A DNA stretch of 64,000 nt from RGIG1828 sp045586905 (GTDB lineage: Bacteria > Bacillota > Clostridia > UMGS1810). The stretch is taken from assembly GCA_045586905.1 (NCBI GenBank), contig JAZNBF010000014.1, positions 1-64,000 of the forward strand. The letters are read 5' to 3'. Each line of letters begins with the position of its first letter. Position 1 is the stretch's first letter. The translations under genes and the position numbers were made by a program. This document shows, one piece after another, positions 25,155 to 33,739 of the stretch. The notes below the pieces were generated by a model, which worked only from the letters and a program-made list of their open reading frames with translations, made no database searches and was not told where the DNA came from.

Positions 25155-26348
25155 TTAAGGAATAAGAGTTGTGGGATCTTTTATACCAAACATTATCTCC
25201 AAAAGGAAATCTACATCATCGAGTGACATTTCAGGGTGTGTGGCAAGCTTTGAATAGAAAGCAGACTGAGCTTCTTCATCAAGAGCTTCGTATTTGGATT
25301 TTGCAAGTTGAACATCGGAACGGTATGTGTTTTTTACATAATTTTCAACATAAATCCACTCGCCATCAGCTGCATCGGCAAGAGTTTTCTGAATGGTACC
25401 AGCAACAACTTCGCCATCTACCTCGCCGCCTCTTACGATGTTTAATATGTTACGCTCTACATCACTTAATCTCAAAGTGGAACTGGTGATGACGCCAAGA
25501 AGCTTGTTGAGTTTTTCGACAACCAAAGCCTGTTTTGCGGAGTCAAACTGAGGAGTATCGGGCTCGTCAGGAGTGCTCGGTGTACTCGGAGTGCTTGGTG
25601 TACTCGGAGTGCTCGGTGTACTTGGTGTGCTTGAACCGCCACCGGAGCTTCCGCCACCGGAGTTTCCGCCACCGGAGTTTCCGCCACCACTGAAGCTGCC
25701 ACCACCAATACTAGCACCTCCGCCAAAGCTTACGCCGGGAGTTGTTGTGCTATCCTGAACAAAGTTGGCAAGGAGCAATGAAAGCTCACCTCTTGTCATG
25801 TTCTCTGTTGCTCTGAATGTGTTGTTGGCTTCCAAAGATATCAATCGGTTTGATATTACAGTTTTAACATCATTTTCTGCCCATGCAGAAACGGGATCGG
25901 ATATTGCTATGTTGCCACCAAGATTGTAAAGTCCATTTACTCTTACAACTATCGCGCAAGCCTGTTCACGGGTAACCGGAGAATCGCCACGGAAGGTGCC
26001 ATCTTCAAAGCCATTGATATAGCCGGCTTTTTTAGCAATTTTCACATGGCTGTAATACCACTTGTCTTCTGTCACATCGGAAAATACTAGAGTGTCCGGC
26101 ACGGTGTATTTTTTGATGTTATTTATCATCTTACAAAGTTCGGCTCTGGAAACACTTCGCTGAGGGGCAAAGGTGCCATCACCATTGCCATTTATTATGC
26201 CTGCATTTGCAAGCTTATATATTGCTTTGCCTACCGTGGTTGAAGCATCAACATCGGTGAAGGAGATTTTTGTGTCGGCCAAAACGGGAACAATACTGTA
26301 TGTGGCAATTAATATTACTGCCAAAAAAACTGATAGAAACTTTTTCAT
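25155..26348 (-). CDS. SLH-domain surface protein with Gly/Ser and Ser-Thr-Pro linker
   Basis: A 397-residue exported protein: signal peptide to about residue 24 (VLAD), then three SLH repeats (SFTDVDASTTVGKAIYKLAN; VFSDVTEDKWYYSHVKIAKK; a more divergent third to about 190), which bind secondary cell-wall polymers. Then come a Gly/Ser/Asn-rich stretch, repeated TPS triplets and a helical C-terminal domain of about 125 residues with no family I recognise. It is downstream of the giant SLH protein, separated by a 15-bp stem hairpin, so its level may differ. Confidence 0.9.
   Translation of the reverse strand: MKKFLSVFLAVILIATYSIVPVLADTKISFTDVDASTTVGKAIYKLANAGIINGNGDGTFAPQRSVSRAELCKMINNIKKYTVPDTLVFSDVTEDKWYYSHVKIAKKAGYINGFEDGTFRGDSPVTREQACAIVVRVNGLYNLGGNIAISDPVSAWAENDVKTVISNRLISLEANNTFRATENMTRGELSLLLANFVQDSTTTPGVSFGGGASIGGGSFSGGGNSGGGNSGGGSSGGGSSTPSTPSTPSTPSTPSTPSTPDEPDTPQFDSAKQALVVEKLNKLLGVITSSTLRLSDVERNILNIVRGGEVDGEVVAGTIQKTLADAADGEWIYVENYVKNTYRSDVQLAKSKYEALDEEAQSAFYSKLATHPEMSLDDVDFLLEIMFGIKDPTTLIP
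25563..25720. repeat. Short tandem repeats encoding the TPS and Gly/Ser linker
   Basis: An 18-bp unit (gtgctcggtgtactcgga and variants) repeats over 25578-25636, and (cc)accggag repeats follow. They encode the TPS triplets and the GGGNS/GGGSS runs. They are coding repeats, not a CRISPR array. Confidence 0.8.
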
Positions 26349-26372
26349 TTTGTCACCTTTTCTTTCTTTGAT

Positions 26373-26406
26373 AATAATAGGCAGAAATTACTTTCTGCCT
26401 ATTATT
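26373..26406 (-). terminator. Long hairpin between the two SLH genes
   Basis: A perfect 15-bp stem (AATAATAGGCAGAAA with its complement) and a 4-nt loop, with no long T-run after it on the minus strand. It may be a partial terminator or an mRNA-stabilising end for the large SLH gene. Confidence 0.6.
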
Positions 26407-26416
26407 TCGCAGTGTC

Positions 26417-29400
26417 TTATTCAACTATTGCACGGCTTACAACCACTTTGTTTGAGCCGGCTATAATTTCATATGTGTTACCGTCATCCTTTCTGGAAAC
26501 CGTAATCTCTTTGCCCTGAACTGTCAAGGTGTAGGTGTCGGTATTTTTGCGTTCTACTCTTATTGTTTTACCTTTGATGGTTACCTCGTAGGTGTCTTGA
26601 TCAATCTGAGTAATTCTGTCGATGCTGTCTAAGCCATCAAACTTGTTGACAATAAGATTGTAGCCTCTGCCAATGAGATTGAATGCTTCGTCGGTTGTGA
26701 TGTTGATTGATTCGAATGCTTTGTTTACGCCTTTGCGAAGTTTTGCATAGTCATCGGAAGCATAATCCCTGTTGAATGAGCTTTGTTCGTACCAATCGAG
26801 GATTTTGTCTACTTTATCACCGAATTTTTCTTTAATCTTTTTCTCAACTGCTTTTACAATGTTATTGTCAAGCTTGTCGGGGAGAGCGCCTGTGTCGGCA
26901 TAGTCACCAACCATATCGGCAATGATATTTGCATATTTCACAAAGAGGTCTTCGTAGTCGAGAACAAGCTGGTCAAACTCGTCTTTCGAAAGCTCTTCCG
27001 TGTACCATTTCATTGCATCATCGCCAACAAGTGCTATTGCAACGAGGAGATTGTAGTAATCGGTGTAATCTTTGATTGCATAGCCTGTGCCAACACCTGT
27101 GTTTGTGTCGAAAACACATTCAACACTTGTGAGACGGACAAGCTCTCTGAGGTACTGATTTTCTCTGTAATAATAGTTGCGTGTAGCTTTTTCGTCCAGA
27201 AGTTCTGCAAAACGATCACGGAATACTGCATATACATCGTCCACAAGGTTGATGATGAAATTGAGACCTGTGGAAATGTAAGCTGTTTGACCGTTTGCAT
27301 TGGCCTGTTTGCCCTCTTCGATGTCTAAGAGGAGCTCATTGTAGGCTCTTGTGTAGATAGCTTCAAGCTTTGCTCTCGGATAGATTTTGAAAACTTGACT
27401 TGGAACCTTGGCAATGAGATCGTCGAAGGTGTAGTCTTTAACCTGCATTTCAAATGCTGTAAGAATGAAGCTGTTGTCTGATGCGATTTCAAATTCATCA
27501 TCGCTTACAAGCTGATGTATCATAGTGTCGAGTACATCACGATATCTTGACTCAATGATTTCATCGATGATATCGTCGAGCTGATCTGTTTCTCTGAGAT
27601 GCTCTATTGCATGATCAACATATTCTTCAAAATCGGAAAGGTCGCCTTTGTCAACAAAATAGTCAACAGCTTCGTTAATTATTGCTTCACGCTTGTCGGC
27701 ATCATTATCGAAGAGATAGAGAACAAGCTCAATGATAAACTGTTTGGTGTTTAAACTGTCAATGTTTGCAGGACAATAGCCAAATTCATCTTCAACTATT
27801 TCTTCGATATTGTCGTTGATGTAGTCTTCGATATGACCGTCGATTTCTTCCTCTGTCATACCAAAAGCAAGAAGTTCAGCTTTTATCTCATCATATGTCA
27901 TAGGATCAAGAACTGCTTTTGCATACTGAACAATAAAGTCCATAGCATTTTCTTCGATTGGATCCGTAAACACAATGCCTGAATATTCTGCGATATATTC
28001 ATTACGCTTTGTGGTGCTTGTTCTGATTTCATCTTCTACATCAGCTAAAATATGATGTTCAATTTCAGCAAAGAGGCTGTTCATGTCGGTGTAGCCAAGT
28101 TCGTGGGCAAGGTTATCATCGATTGTAACAGATGAGTTTACCTTGTGCTTTACAACATCAATTACAAGGTCGAATGCATTTTGAGGAACAGCTGCATAGT
28201 TTGCATAGGTTATGCCTGCATGCTCTGCAATCTGTTCTACAAGGAATGTGTCGGCCGGATCTGCAACTCTTTCTTTGGCATCTTCCAGTGCATATTCTTT
28301 TGCTTTTCCGAGAATATCGATAGCTGTGTAGCCGAGTTTTTCCAAAGCATATTCGGAATCATTTTCAAAATAGATTTCTACAAAGCGTGCCATAAGCTCT
28401 CTCGGAGTAGATGGCAGGTCATCTGCTTTTTCGAATTCATCAAATGATGCTGCTTTTACATATGCATCAACCTTTGCCGCATCATCTAAGGATGCACTGA
28501 AGTTTGCAAAGAAGTTATCTATTTCACTTTGTGTCATAGAGGAGAAATCTTCGCCTGTCATAAGCTCAAGTTCTTCATAGTCGCCGCTTGTCTGTGCATC
28601 TGATACAACCTTTGTGAGAATCATTTTGAAGAGGTCGAGAGATGTGGCGGTGTCGGGAACTGATGACTGACCGATAAATTCCTGCAAAACATCGCCATAT
28701 GCTGATTTTGACGTGTCTCTGATGTCTGTTGCTATGATATCACCAAGCTCGTCGACAGCGGCATCGAGCATTGCTGCGCTGTCTACATAGCCTGCAAAAT
28801 CAGCGAGTTCTTCATATGACATTGTTTGGATAGAATTGTCGATAAAATCGATGATTATAGAAACGGTTGAAGCAGGTTTAACTTCTGCGTAGGTATAGCC
28901 TGAGAAGTCGGTTGTGGAAACAACATGATTGAAGAAATCGGGATTGTCAAGATCGTCGACGAGAACTGTCAGGATATCATCCTTGCGGGCGTCAAACAGA
29001 GCCTGCAAATCGGCATATCCAAGTTCTACTGCGATTTCATCAGGTGTCATTGCTTCAAAATGAGACTTAACAACATCGACAATCAAATCGGTTGTAGAAA
29101 GTCCGGATGATGGCTTCTGTATATCTTCGAACGGTGTGCCACGGAAATTATAGTGAACAACATCATCGAAGAAACCATCAGAAGACACCAGATTGTCGGT
29201 AATGTATTTTACAAGACGCTTTTTAACATTTGCTTTGAATGTGGGGTCCGTGTTAATGAGGTCTTTGGTCCATTTGATGATGGTGGGTGTAGCTGCGGAG
29301 GTAAGATCTTCATCTGTTACCGTTACATTGTAGCCTATAAAATCTGCAAATGCTGTCTTGATAAGGTCAGGATCGTCAAGACTTGTTTCGCATATATCTC

Positions 29401-32134
29401 TTATCATATCGAGCGCAGTGGCATCGGAGGAGATTGCTCTGTCTATTGCTTCTTTAAAGAGGCTCTTGATTTCGGAAACATCGTCAGGATTTGAAGAATT
29501 TGCCATTCTTTCAAAATATTCGAAGATGGCGTCTTTGAGTTCATCATTGTCGCTGAGTGATTCTTTTGCGTTGTCTACAATGTATTCTTCAAGCTCTTCC
29601 TTGCCGATGATATCGGCAAATCTTACGAAAACTTCAAAAGGAAGAATGTTGTTGTTTGCATCTATTATGCCTTTTTCGCGAAGCTTTGAAAGTGCCTTGT
29701 TTCCACCTTTCTCTATCTGCTCCTGGAGACTTTGCTGAAGAGGTGTGGTGCTTGCGGAGAATGAATCCCAAATGAAGTTTTTGAAGGTATCCATTGCTCT
29801 TGTTCCTGTAACGGTTCTGTTTCCGGAACCGTCAACAGTGACAACAGTAGGCTCGTAATATCTTGCAAAGGTAAATCCTGTGCCGATCTTATCGACATAG
29901 GCATATATGCTGAGCTGAGGAGATCTTTCTTCAACTGTGAGTACGCCCGAAGAATCTACGATTGTGTCAGTAACCAAAGTGGTTGAAGTGAATTTTTCCC
30001 ATTTGTTTGTTTCGGGATTGTAGTACCAGCCAAATTTCACTTTGTGTGTATATTCATTACCTACATATACGGGTGACACACTTGCAGTCTCCCTGTAACC
30101 TTCCTGCTCATAGAGTAAAAGGCCATCAAACACACTCTGGGGAACAGATGTGTTTTCGGGGACTATGTGTTCTCCCACCTGACTTCCCAAAGACATGAAG
30201 CGTACTGTGTAAAGTGGTGTTGTTTGCCATACAGCAGTAAATACCCAACCACCCTGTGGATCATAATCTATGATGGTGACATCCTCGCCACCGTTATAAA
30301 GATGGCCATTGCAGCTCCATCCAAGGAATACATCGTATCCGTTTTCCACCTTGTCGGACTCCGGAAGAGTTATGGTTGAACCATAGGGAGTGGTAGCTAC
30401 CGGAGGAGTATATCCGAGGATAAATGAACCACCATTTGAGAAGTTATATGAAATGTTTATGGAATTTCTTGTATAGTACAATTTGAGAACAAGAGCATTG
30501 CCAGCCAAAACAGTGCCGCTTGATTTGCTCAAATCAGGATCGGGATTGTAGGTGAAACCTGTAAAATAAGGAGGAACAACGCTGACGGAATCACCTATGT
30601 TTTTACCACTTATTGTTGCAGAAGATGTACATACATAATCTGAAGCATCAGATGGCACACCACCTATTCTGAGCTGATAATACTCTATTGTGTAGTCAGC
30701 GGGGATAGCGGTTTTGTTGTAATAAAGCTTGAGAACGAGTGTTCCGTTTTTATTTACAACACCTGTTTTTACCTGAGATGCGTGAGAACCGTTATAGTAA
30801 TAGCCATCTATATCTGTGGTAAGAGGTGCTGCTTCAACGGTTGCATTGAGAACATCTTTTTTAGTTTGTGTTTTTGAAGAGTCTCTAAGATACTCCACAG
30901 GATTTGCACCGTTTTGGAAATAGTGTTCAATCTTGTATGTATACACTGCAACGAAATCATTTGATGAGTTTACGGTTATTGTGTCACCGGGATTTTTTAT
31001 TGCACCATATCTGTCACGCCATCCTGCAAAGCCGGGATAGTTTGTCATATTGGGAGTGGGAAGAGTATAGGTGTTGCCTTTTTTTACTTTATCTGACTTA
31101 GACACACCTGCACCCGAAACATTTATAAGATAAGTTACAGGAGATGATGATGAAGAACTGCCGCCTGTGGAAATGCTGTAATTATCGCCTTTGTATGTTG
31201 CCTGTGTAATTTCCTTTATATTTTTAAAAACATCTTCCGATTTGTAGTTGTCAAAATGAACTACACCGTTGACGTCTTTAACTACGATGTTTTCGCCCAC
31301 TGTTGTATTTACAAGTCTTACTGAATCTTCACCGCCTCGGCAAAGAATGCGGCCTTTTACAGTAACATTTTCAAATACAACGGAGCCAAAGCCCACACCA
31401 TCACCTATGATGAGGTCGCCCTCTATTGTTACATCGCGGAGTATTACACCTGATGCACGGATAATGACTGAGTCAAGACCTGCTTTGGTGTATGTCCCTG
31501 AGCTGACATAGTAGGTTTTGATGATGTTGTGCATAAGCTGAGCAAATTCCTCACGGGTTATGTATGAGTGAGGGTTGAGATTGGCATTTTCATCACCGTT
31601 TATGTAGCCCTTTTGAGAAAGAATTGCAGCATAAGGCTTTGCCCAGGAGGAGATTGCTCCCGAGTCGGGATGAGCCGAAAGAGCAGAATAGTCGGAAGTT
31701 TCTAAAACAAGTGCTCTGGCAATAACTGCAAAAACTTCTTCTCTTGTGATGGGATCGTTTGGTCGCATTGTGCCTGTGCCATCACCCTGGAAAGTCTGCA
31801 TGTTTACAGCTTTGGCAATTTCAGTATAGAACCAGTCTTTTGGTGATACATCACTAAAAGATGAGATATCGGCCATTTTCGTGGCACCAAATGCACGGTT
31901 GATAACCGTTGCCAGTTCGGCACGTGTAAGATTGCCGGTTGGTTCGATAGTGGTGGTGGTTCGGCCTCTAAGAAGCCCGTTTGCCACAGCCGCTCTCATA
32001 GCTTCAGCTGACCATCCGGTAGGGAAATCGGTAAAGCCTGAAGTGTTGGCTGCAAACGCTTGCAAACACGTTGGCAAAACCATGGTAAAGCTCAGAATAA
32101 TTGCAAGAGCTTTTTTTATAAAACTTTTTTTCAT
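26417..32134 (-). CDS. Giant SLH-domain surface-layer protein (1905 residues)
   Basis: Signal peptide (1-29, ending LQAFAA), then three SLH repeats (about 32-82, 90-148, 155-212; e.g. FSDVSPKDWFYTEIAKAVNM, NPHSYITREEFAQLMHNIIK), a short beta-helix-like stretch (VTIEGDLIIGDGVGFGSVVF), and several MucBP/InlB B-type repeats to about residue 660 (IEYYQLRI, LVLKLYYTRN, FLGWSCNGHLYNGG). Residues of about 770-1750 are acidic and helical, in divergent units with recurring segments such as ELGYADLQALFDARKDDI and ELGYTDMNSLFAEIEHHI. The C-terminus has three short beta repeats (YEVTIKGKTIRVERKN and variants). GGGAGG precedes ATG 32134. It is probably a main S-layer or adhesin component. Confidence 0.92.
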   Translation of the reverse strand: MKKSFIKKALAIILSFTMVLPTCLQAFAANTSGFTDFPTGWSAEAMRAAVANGLLRGRTTTTIEPTGNLTRAELATVINRAFGATKMADISSFSDVSPKDWFYTEIAKAVNMQTFQGDGTGTMRPNDPITREEVFAVIARALVLETSDYSALSAHPDSGAISSWAKPYAAILSQKGYINGDENANLNPHSYITREEFAQLMHNIIKTYYVSSGTYTKAGLDSVIIRASGVILRDVTIEGDLIIGDGVGFGSVVFENVTVKGRILCRGGEDSVRLVNTTVGENIVVKDVNGVVHFDNYKSEDVFKNIKEITQATYKGDNYSISTGGSSSSSSPVTYLINVSGAGVSKSDKVKKGNTYTLPTPNMTNYPGFAGWRDRYGAIKNPGDTITVNSSNDFVAVYTYKIEHYFQNGANPVEYLRDSSKTQTKKDVLNATVEAAPLTTDIDGYYYNGSHASQVKTGVVNKNGTLVLKLYYNKTAIPADYTIEYYQLRIGGVPSDASDYVCTSSATISGKNIGDSVSVVPPYFTGFTYNPDPDLSKSSGTVLAGNALVLKLYYTRNSINISYNFSNGGSFILGYTPPVATTPYGSTITLPESDKVENGYDVFLGWSCNGHLYNGGEDVTIIDYDPQGGWVFTAVWQTTPLYTVRFMSLGSQVGEHIVPENTSVPQSVFDGLLLYEQEGYRETASVSPVYVGNEYTHKVKFGWYYNPETNKWEKFTSTTLVTDTIVDSSGVLTVEERSPQLSIYAYVDKIGTGFTFARYYEPTVVTVDGSGNRTVTGTRAMDTFKNFIWDSFSASTTPLQQSLQEQIEKGGNKALSKLREKGIIDANNNILPFEVFVRFADIIGKEELEEYIVDNAKESLSDNDELKDAIFEYFERMANSSNPDDVSEIKSLFKEAIDRAISSDATALDMIRDICETSLDDPDLIKTAFADFIGYNVTVTDEDLTSAATPTIIKWTKDLINTDPTFKANVKKRLVKYITDNLVSSDGFFDDVVHYNFRGTPFEDIQKPSSGLSTTDLIVDVVKSHFEAMTPDEIAVELGYADLQALFDARKDDILTVLVDDLDNPDFFNHVVSTTDFSGYTYAEVKPASTVSIIIDFIDNSIQTMSYEELADFAGYVDSAAMLDAAVDELGDIIATDIRDTSKSAYGDVLQEFIGQSSVPDTATSLDLFKMILTKVVSDAQTSGDYEELELMTGEDFSSMTQSEIDNFFANFSASLDDAAKVDAYVKAASFDEFEKADDLPSTPRELMARFVEIYFENDSEYALEKLGYTAIDILGKAKEYALEDAKERVADPADTFLVEQIAEHAGITYANYAAVPQNAFDLVIDVVKHKVNSSVTIDDNLAHELGYTDMNSLFAEIEHHILADVEDEIRTSTTKRNEYIAEYSGIVFTDPIEENAMDFIVQYAKAVLDPMTYDEIKAELLAFGMTEEEIDGHIEDYINDNIEEIVEDEFGYCPANIDSLNTKQFIIELVLYLFDNDADKREAIINEAVDYFVDKGDLSDFEEYVDHAIEHLRETDQLDDIIDEIIESRYRDVLDTMIHQLVSDDEFEIASDNSFILTAFEMQVKDYTFDDLIAKVPSQVFKIYPRAKLEAIYTRAYNELLLDIEEGKQANANGQTAYISTGLNFIINLVDDVYAVFRDRFAELLDEKATRNYYYRENQYLRELVRLTSVECVFDTNTGVGTGYAIKDYTDYYNLLVAIALVGDDAMKWYTEELSKDEFDQLVLDYEDLFVKYANIIADMVGDYADTGALPDKLDNNIVKAVEKKIKEKFGDKVDKILDWYEQSSFNRDYASDDYAKLRKGVNKAFESINITTDEAFNLIGRGYNLIVNKFDGLDSIDRITQIDQDTYEVTIKGKTIRVERKNTDTYTLTVQGKEITVSRKDDGNTYEIIAGSNKVVVSRAIVE

Positions 32135-32161
32135 TGTACTTCCTCCCAGTGCTATATTTGA

Positions 32162-32992
32162 TTAGGTTATTAAACTTAGGTAGTGTGCTTTTTTGAGACT
32201 TTTTTCGTTTTGATACGAGGAGCGGATCTGATCGACAAGTCCCGTGCTTTCTCCTGCATCTTTCAAAAGACCTGTCAGTTTGGAAAGTAATTTGTCAATC
32301 TGATCATCACAGTCTCTCTCTAAAGCTGCTGCTTTTGGATATACCTCGGCAAGCAAAGACTTTTTCTTTGCGGACCTTTGTTCTTTTGTCATATTACGCC
32401 ACAATGCCTTATACTCTGAAAAGGCCTGATTATATATGACATCAAGCTGACCGACAAAGTTGGCTTTTATAACATAAACCTGAGCTATGCATGCCGATAT
32501 TTCACTGCTGTTGTCAGGTTTGGAGCTATCTTCTTCTGAATCGCCTTTGTTTGTTGTTTCTTCGGATTGTGTCGCGTTCTGGTTTGACGCAGCTTCCTGC
32601 TTTAGTTGGTTTGCGGTTTCGGCATCTACCTTTTCACCGCTTTCGACAATTGTTATATTTTTGTCTTCACCAAGCTCAAGCTCTGTACCGAACATTTTTT
32701 CAATTGTTGTTTGTTCGGTTATAAGGCTCACGAGTTCGCTATCGTCGATCACACCTTTTTTGTGAAGTTCTTCTTCAAGCGGTTTTGACGGTCTGACGTT
32801 GTATTTCGAATTTTCCTCAAGATAGGTTCCTACCTCTTCGGAATTTTCACTCATGAGAGCATCGATGTCGGAGTCGGAATATTTAACCCAGTAATACAGT
32901 GCCTTTATGTTTCCAAACTGCCACCAGACAAGGCAGGCACAAAGGGAAAATATAACGATAATTGATATTAAAATTTTATGTGTTTTTTTCAT
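32162..32992 (-). CDS. Membrane-anchored protein of unknown function in the S-layer operon
   Basis: The start is placed at ATG 32992 (GGTGATT 8 nt upstream), giving 276 residues. A hydrophobic segment (ILISIIVIFSLCAC) could be a signal anchor or a lipoprotein signal with lipobox LCAC. After it come an acidic region, a Ser/Asn/Glu-rich low-complexity linker (about residues 140-168) and a helical domain of about 105 residues with many Lys and Glu (WRNMTKEQRSAKKKSLLAEV). I recognise no family. It is the first cargo gene of the element, 27 bp ahead of the giant SLH gene, so it may assist surface-layer assembly; that is inference from position. Confidence 0.75.
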   Translation of the reverse strand: MKKTHKILISIIVIFSLCACLVWWQFGNIKALYYWVKYSDSDIDALMSENSEEVGTYLEENSKYNVRPSKPLEEELHKKGVIDDSELVSLITEQTTIEKMFGTELELGEDKNITIVESGEKVDAETANQLKQEAASNQNATQSEETTNKGDSEEDSSKPDNSSEISACIAQVYVIKANFVGQLDVIYNQAFSEYKALWRNMTKEQRSAKKKSLLAEVYPKAAALERDCDDQIDKLLSKLTGLLKDAGESTGLVDQIRSSYQNEKSLKKAHYLSLIT

Positions 32993-33025
32993 TTCTAAGC
33001 AATCACCACACATATGTTTTTATAC

Positions 33026-33047
33026 TTATGGGCACAATAACCCATAA
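33026..33047 (-). promoter_or_regulatory. Inverted repeat in the S-layer operon leader
   Basis: TTATGGG and CCCATAA are separated by 8 bp, between the promoter and the first cargo gene. It could be a leader hairpin or an operator. Confidence 0.4.
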
Positions 33048-33066
33048 TTAAAACTATACATATTAC

Positions 33067-33095
33067 ATTCTATACTTTTATTCATCTTTTGTCAA
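33067..33095 (-). promoter_or_regulatory. Strong promoter of the element's S-layer operon
   Basis: TTGACA (33095-33090), 17-bp spacer and TAGAAT (33072-33067) on the minus strand; only one base differs from consensus. The -35 overlaps the stop codon of the truncated 5' half gene. Confidence 0.8.
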
Positions 33096-33610
33096 GTGAA
33101 ACCGAAGATTTTAGCATGCCAAAAAAAGACAAATATTGCACAGGTGGCACAAACATCTGTTTGTGCCACAGGAAGATTGTTTTTCTGCCAGAGCTGAATG
33201 TCGGCTGCTTCTTCTTTATATTTGGAACTGAAGGTTTTTGCATTGCCTTCTGAACCGAAAAGAATAACCTTTTTGTCATAGCTTGCAATACCCTCTACCT
33301 GAGTAGGTCTGCCAAGACCTGTGAAGACATCAAGTGTTATGCGAATGAAAATTTTGAGATCGACGCTATAATAGCCTCTGTTGAATGCCACAGGCTCAAC
33401 ATCGGAATAGATCCATATGATTTCTGCTTTCCGGCATCTTACGCTTGTTGACCTGTCTAAAAGGCTCTGCCCACACTCAGTGAGATATACTCTTAAGTTT
33501 TCTATGCATTCTTTATCACGGCACGAGTCATATACTTTTTTGGTCTGTATACATACTTCATTACCACAGTTAGCGTTGTTTGAGTTACAGGAATTTACCC
33601 TATCGCTCAT
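33092..33610 (-). CDS. 5' half of the interrupted gene (cysteine-containing protein of unknown function)
   Basis: ATG 33610 follows GGAGG by 7 nt. The frame encodes 172 residues: 151 native, then 21 read from the element (DVCATCAIFVFFWHAKIFGF and one more). The native part has several Cys in the first 60 residues (CNSNNANCGNEVCIQ, YDSCRDKEC) and conserved-looking segments VYLTECGQSLLDRSTSVRCR, FIRITLDVFTGLGRPTQVEG and KVILFGSEGNAKTFSSKY. At codon 152 the frame meets the recombination site. Joining to 24246 replaces the element tail with EVVDPICLATRVV and continues to residue 278. I know no function; the genome sporulates, and skin-type insertions commonly sit in sporulation genes, so a late sporulation role is a guess. 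Confidence 0.85.
   Translation of the reverse strand: MSDRVNSCNSNNANCGNEVCIQTKKVYDSCRDKECIENLRVYLTECGQSLLDRSTSVRCRKAEIIWIYSDVEPVAFNRGYYSVDLKIFIRITLDVFTGLGRPTQVEGIASYDKKVILFGSEGNAKTFSSKYKEEAADIQLWQKNNLPVAQTDVCATCAIFVFFWHAKIFGFT
33144..33169. repeat. Right recombination site: 26-bp perfect palindrome with TC centre
   Basis: Two 12-bp arms (GTGGCACAAACA and its exact complement) flank a non-palindromic TC at 33156-33157. It includes the right copy of the 10-bp core (33156-33165). Symmetric arms around an asymmetric dinucleotide are what serine recombinases use. Confidence 0.85.
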
Positions 33611-33633
33611 AATATAACCTCCGATTCAGATTT

Positions 33634-33658
33634 AAATTTAGGCTTTTTTGCCTAATTT
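33634..33658. other. Short hairpin upstream of the interrupted gene
   Basis: AAATTAGGC and GCCTAAATTT around six As on the minus strand, directly at the expected 5' end of the transcript. It has no T-run after it and may be a leader stem-loop. Confidence 0.45.
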
Positions 33659-33663
33659 ATTAG

Positions 33664-33691
33664 TATAATATGAGCGAAACCGTTATTTTGT
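33664..33691 (-). promoter_or_regulatory. Possible sigma-K-like promoter of the interrupted gene
   Basis: CATATTATA (33672-33664) fits the sigma-K -10 form CATANNNTA, with AC 17 nt upstream (33691-33690). The pattern is short and AT-rich, so chance is likely enough to keep confidence low. Confidence 0.3.
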
Positions 33692-33698
33692 GATAACG
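33681..33698. promoter_or_regulatory. Inverted repeat in the divergent promoter region
   Basis: CGTTAT and ATAACG with 6 bp between them, located between the interrupted gene and the thioesterase gene. It could be an operator for either. Confidence 0.3.
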
Positions 33699-33739
33699 AA
33701 GTACTGATTTTGGAAACATGAAAAACCGGAGGCTTAAAG

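Larger units (their letters stand above)
24247..33155. mobile_element. 8909-bp intervening element with S-layer cargo
   Basis: The segment is bounded by 10-bp direct repeats and interrupts a single coding frame; removal of exactly 8909 bp restores it. It contains, all leftward and parallel to the interrupted gene, a membrane-anchored protein, a 1905-residue SLH protein, a 397-residue SLH protein and a serine recombinase. A strong sigma-70-type promoter (33067-33095) stands at its upstream end. There are no phage structural, replication or conjugation genes. The layout resembles skin-type elements that are excised from developmental genes, but the surface-protein cargo is unusual. That it excises is inference; the frame and repeats are seen. 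Confidence 0.85.

Noticed and set aside
25563..25720. Regular short repeats that could suggest a CRISPR array
   Set aside because: They are in frame within the SLH gene and encode TPS and Gly/Ser runs; there are no unique spacers.
24239..33155. Element considered as a prophage
   Set aside because: No terminase, capsid, portal, tail, replication or lysis gene; cargo is surface proteins.
33092..33610. 5' half as a complete 172-residue protein
   Set aside because: The last 21 residues come from the attachment site and element promoter, and are hydrophobic and unlike the rest.
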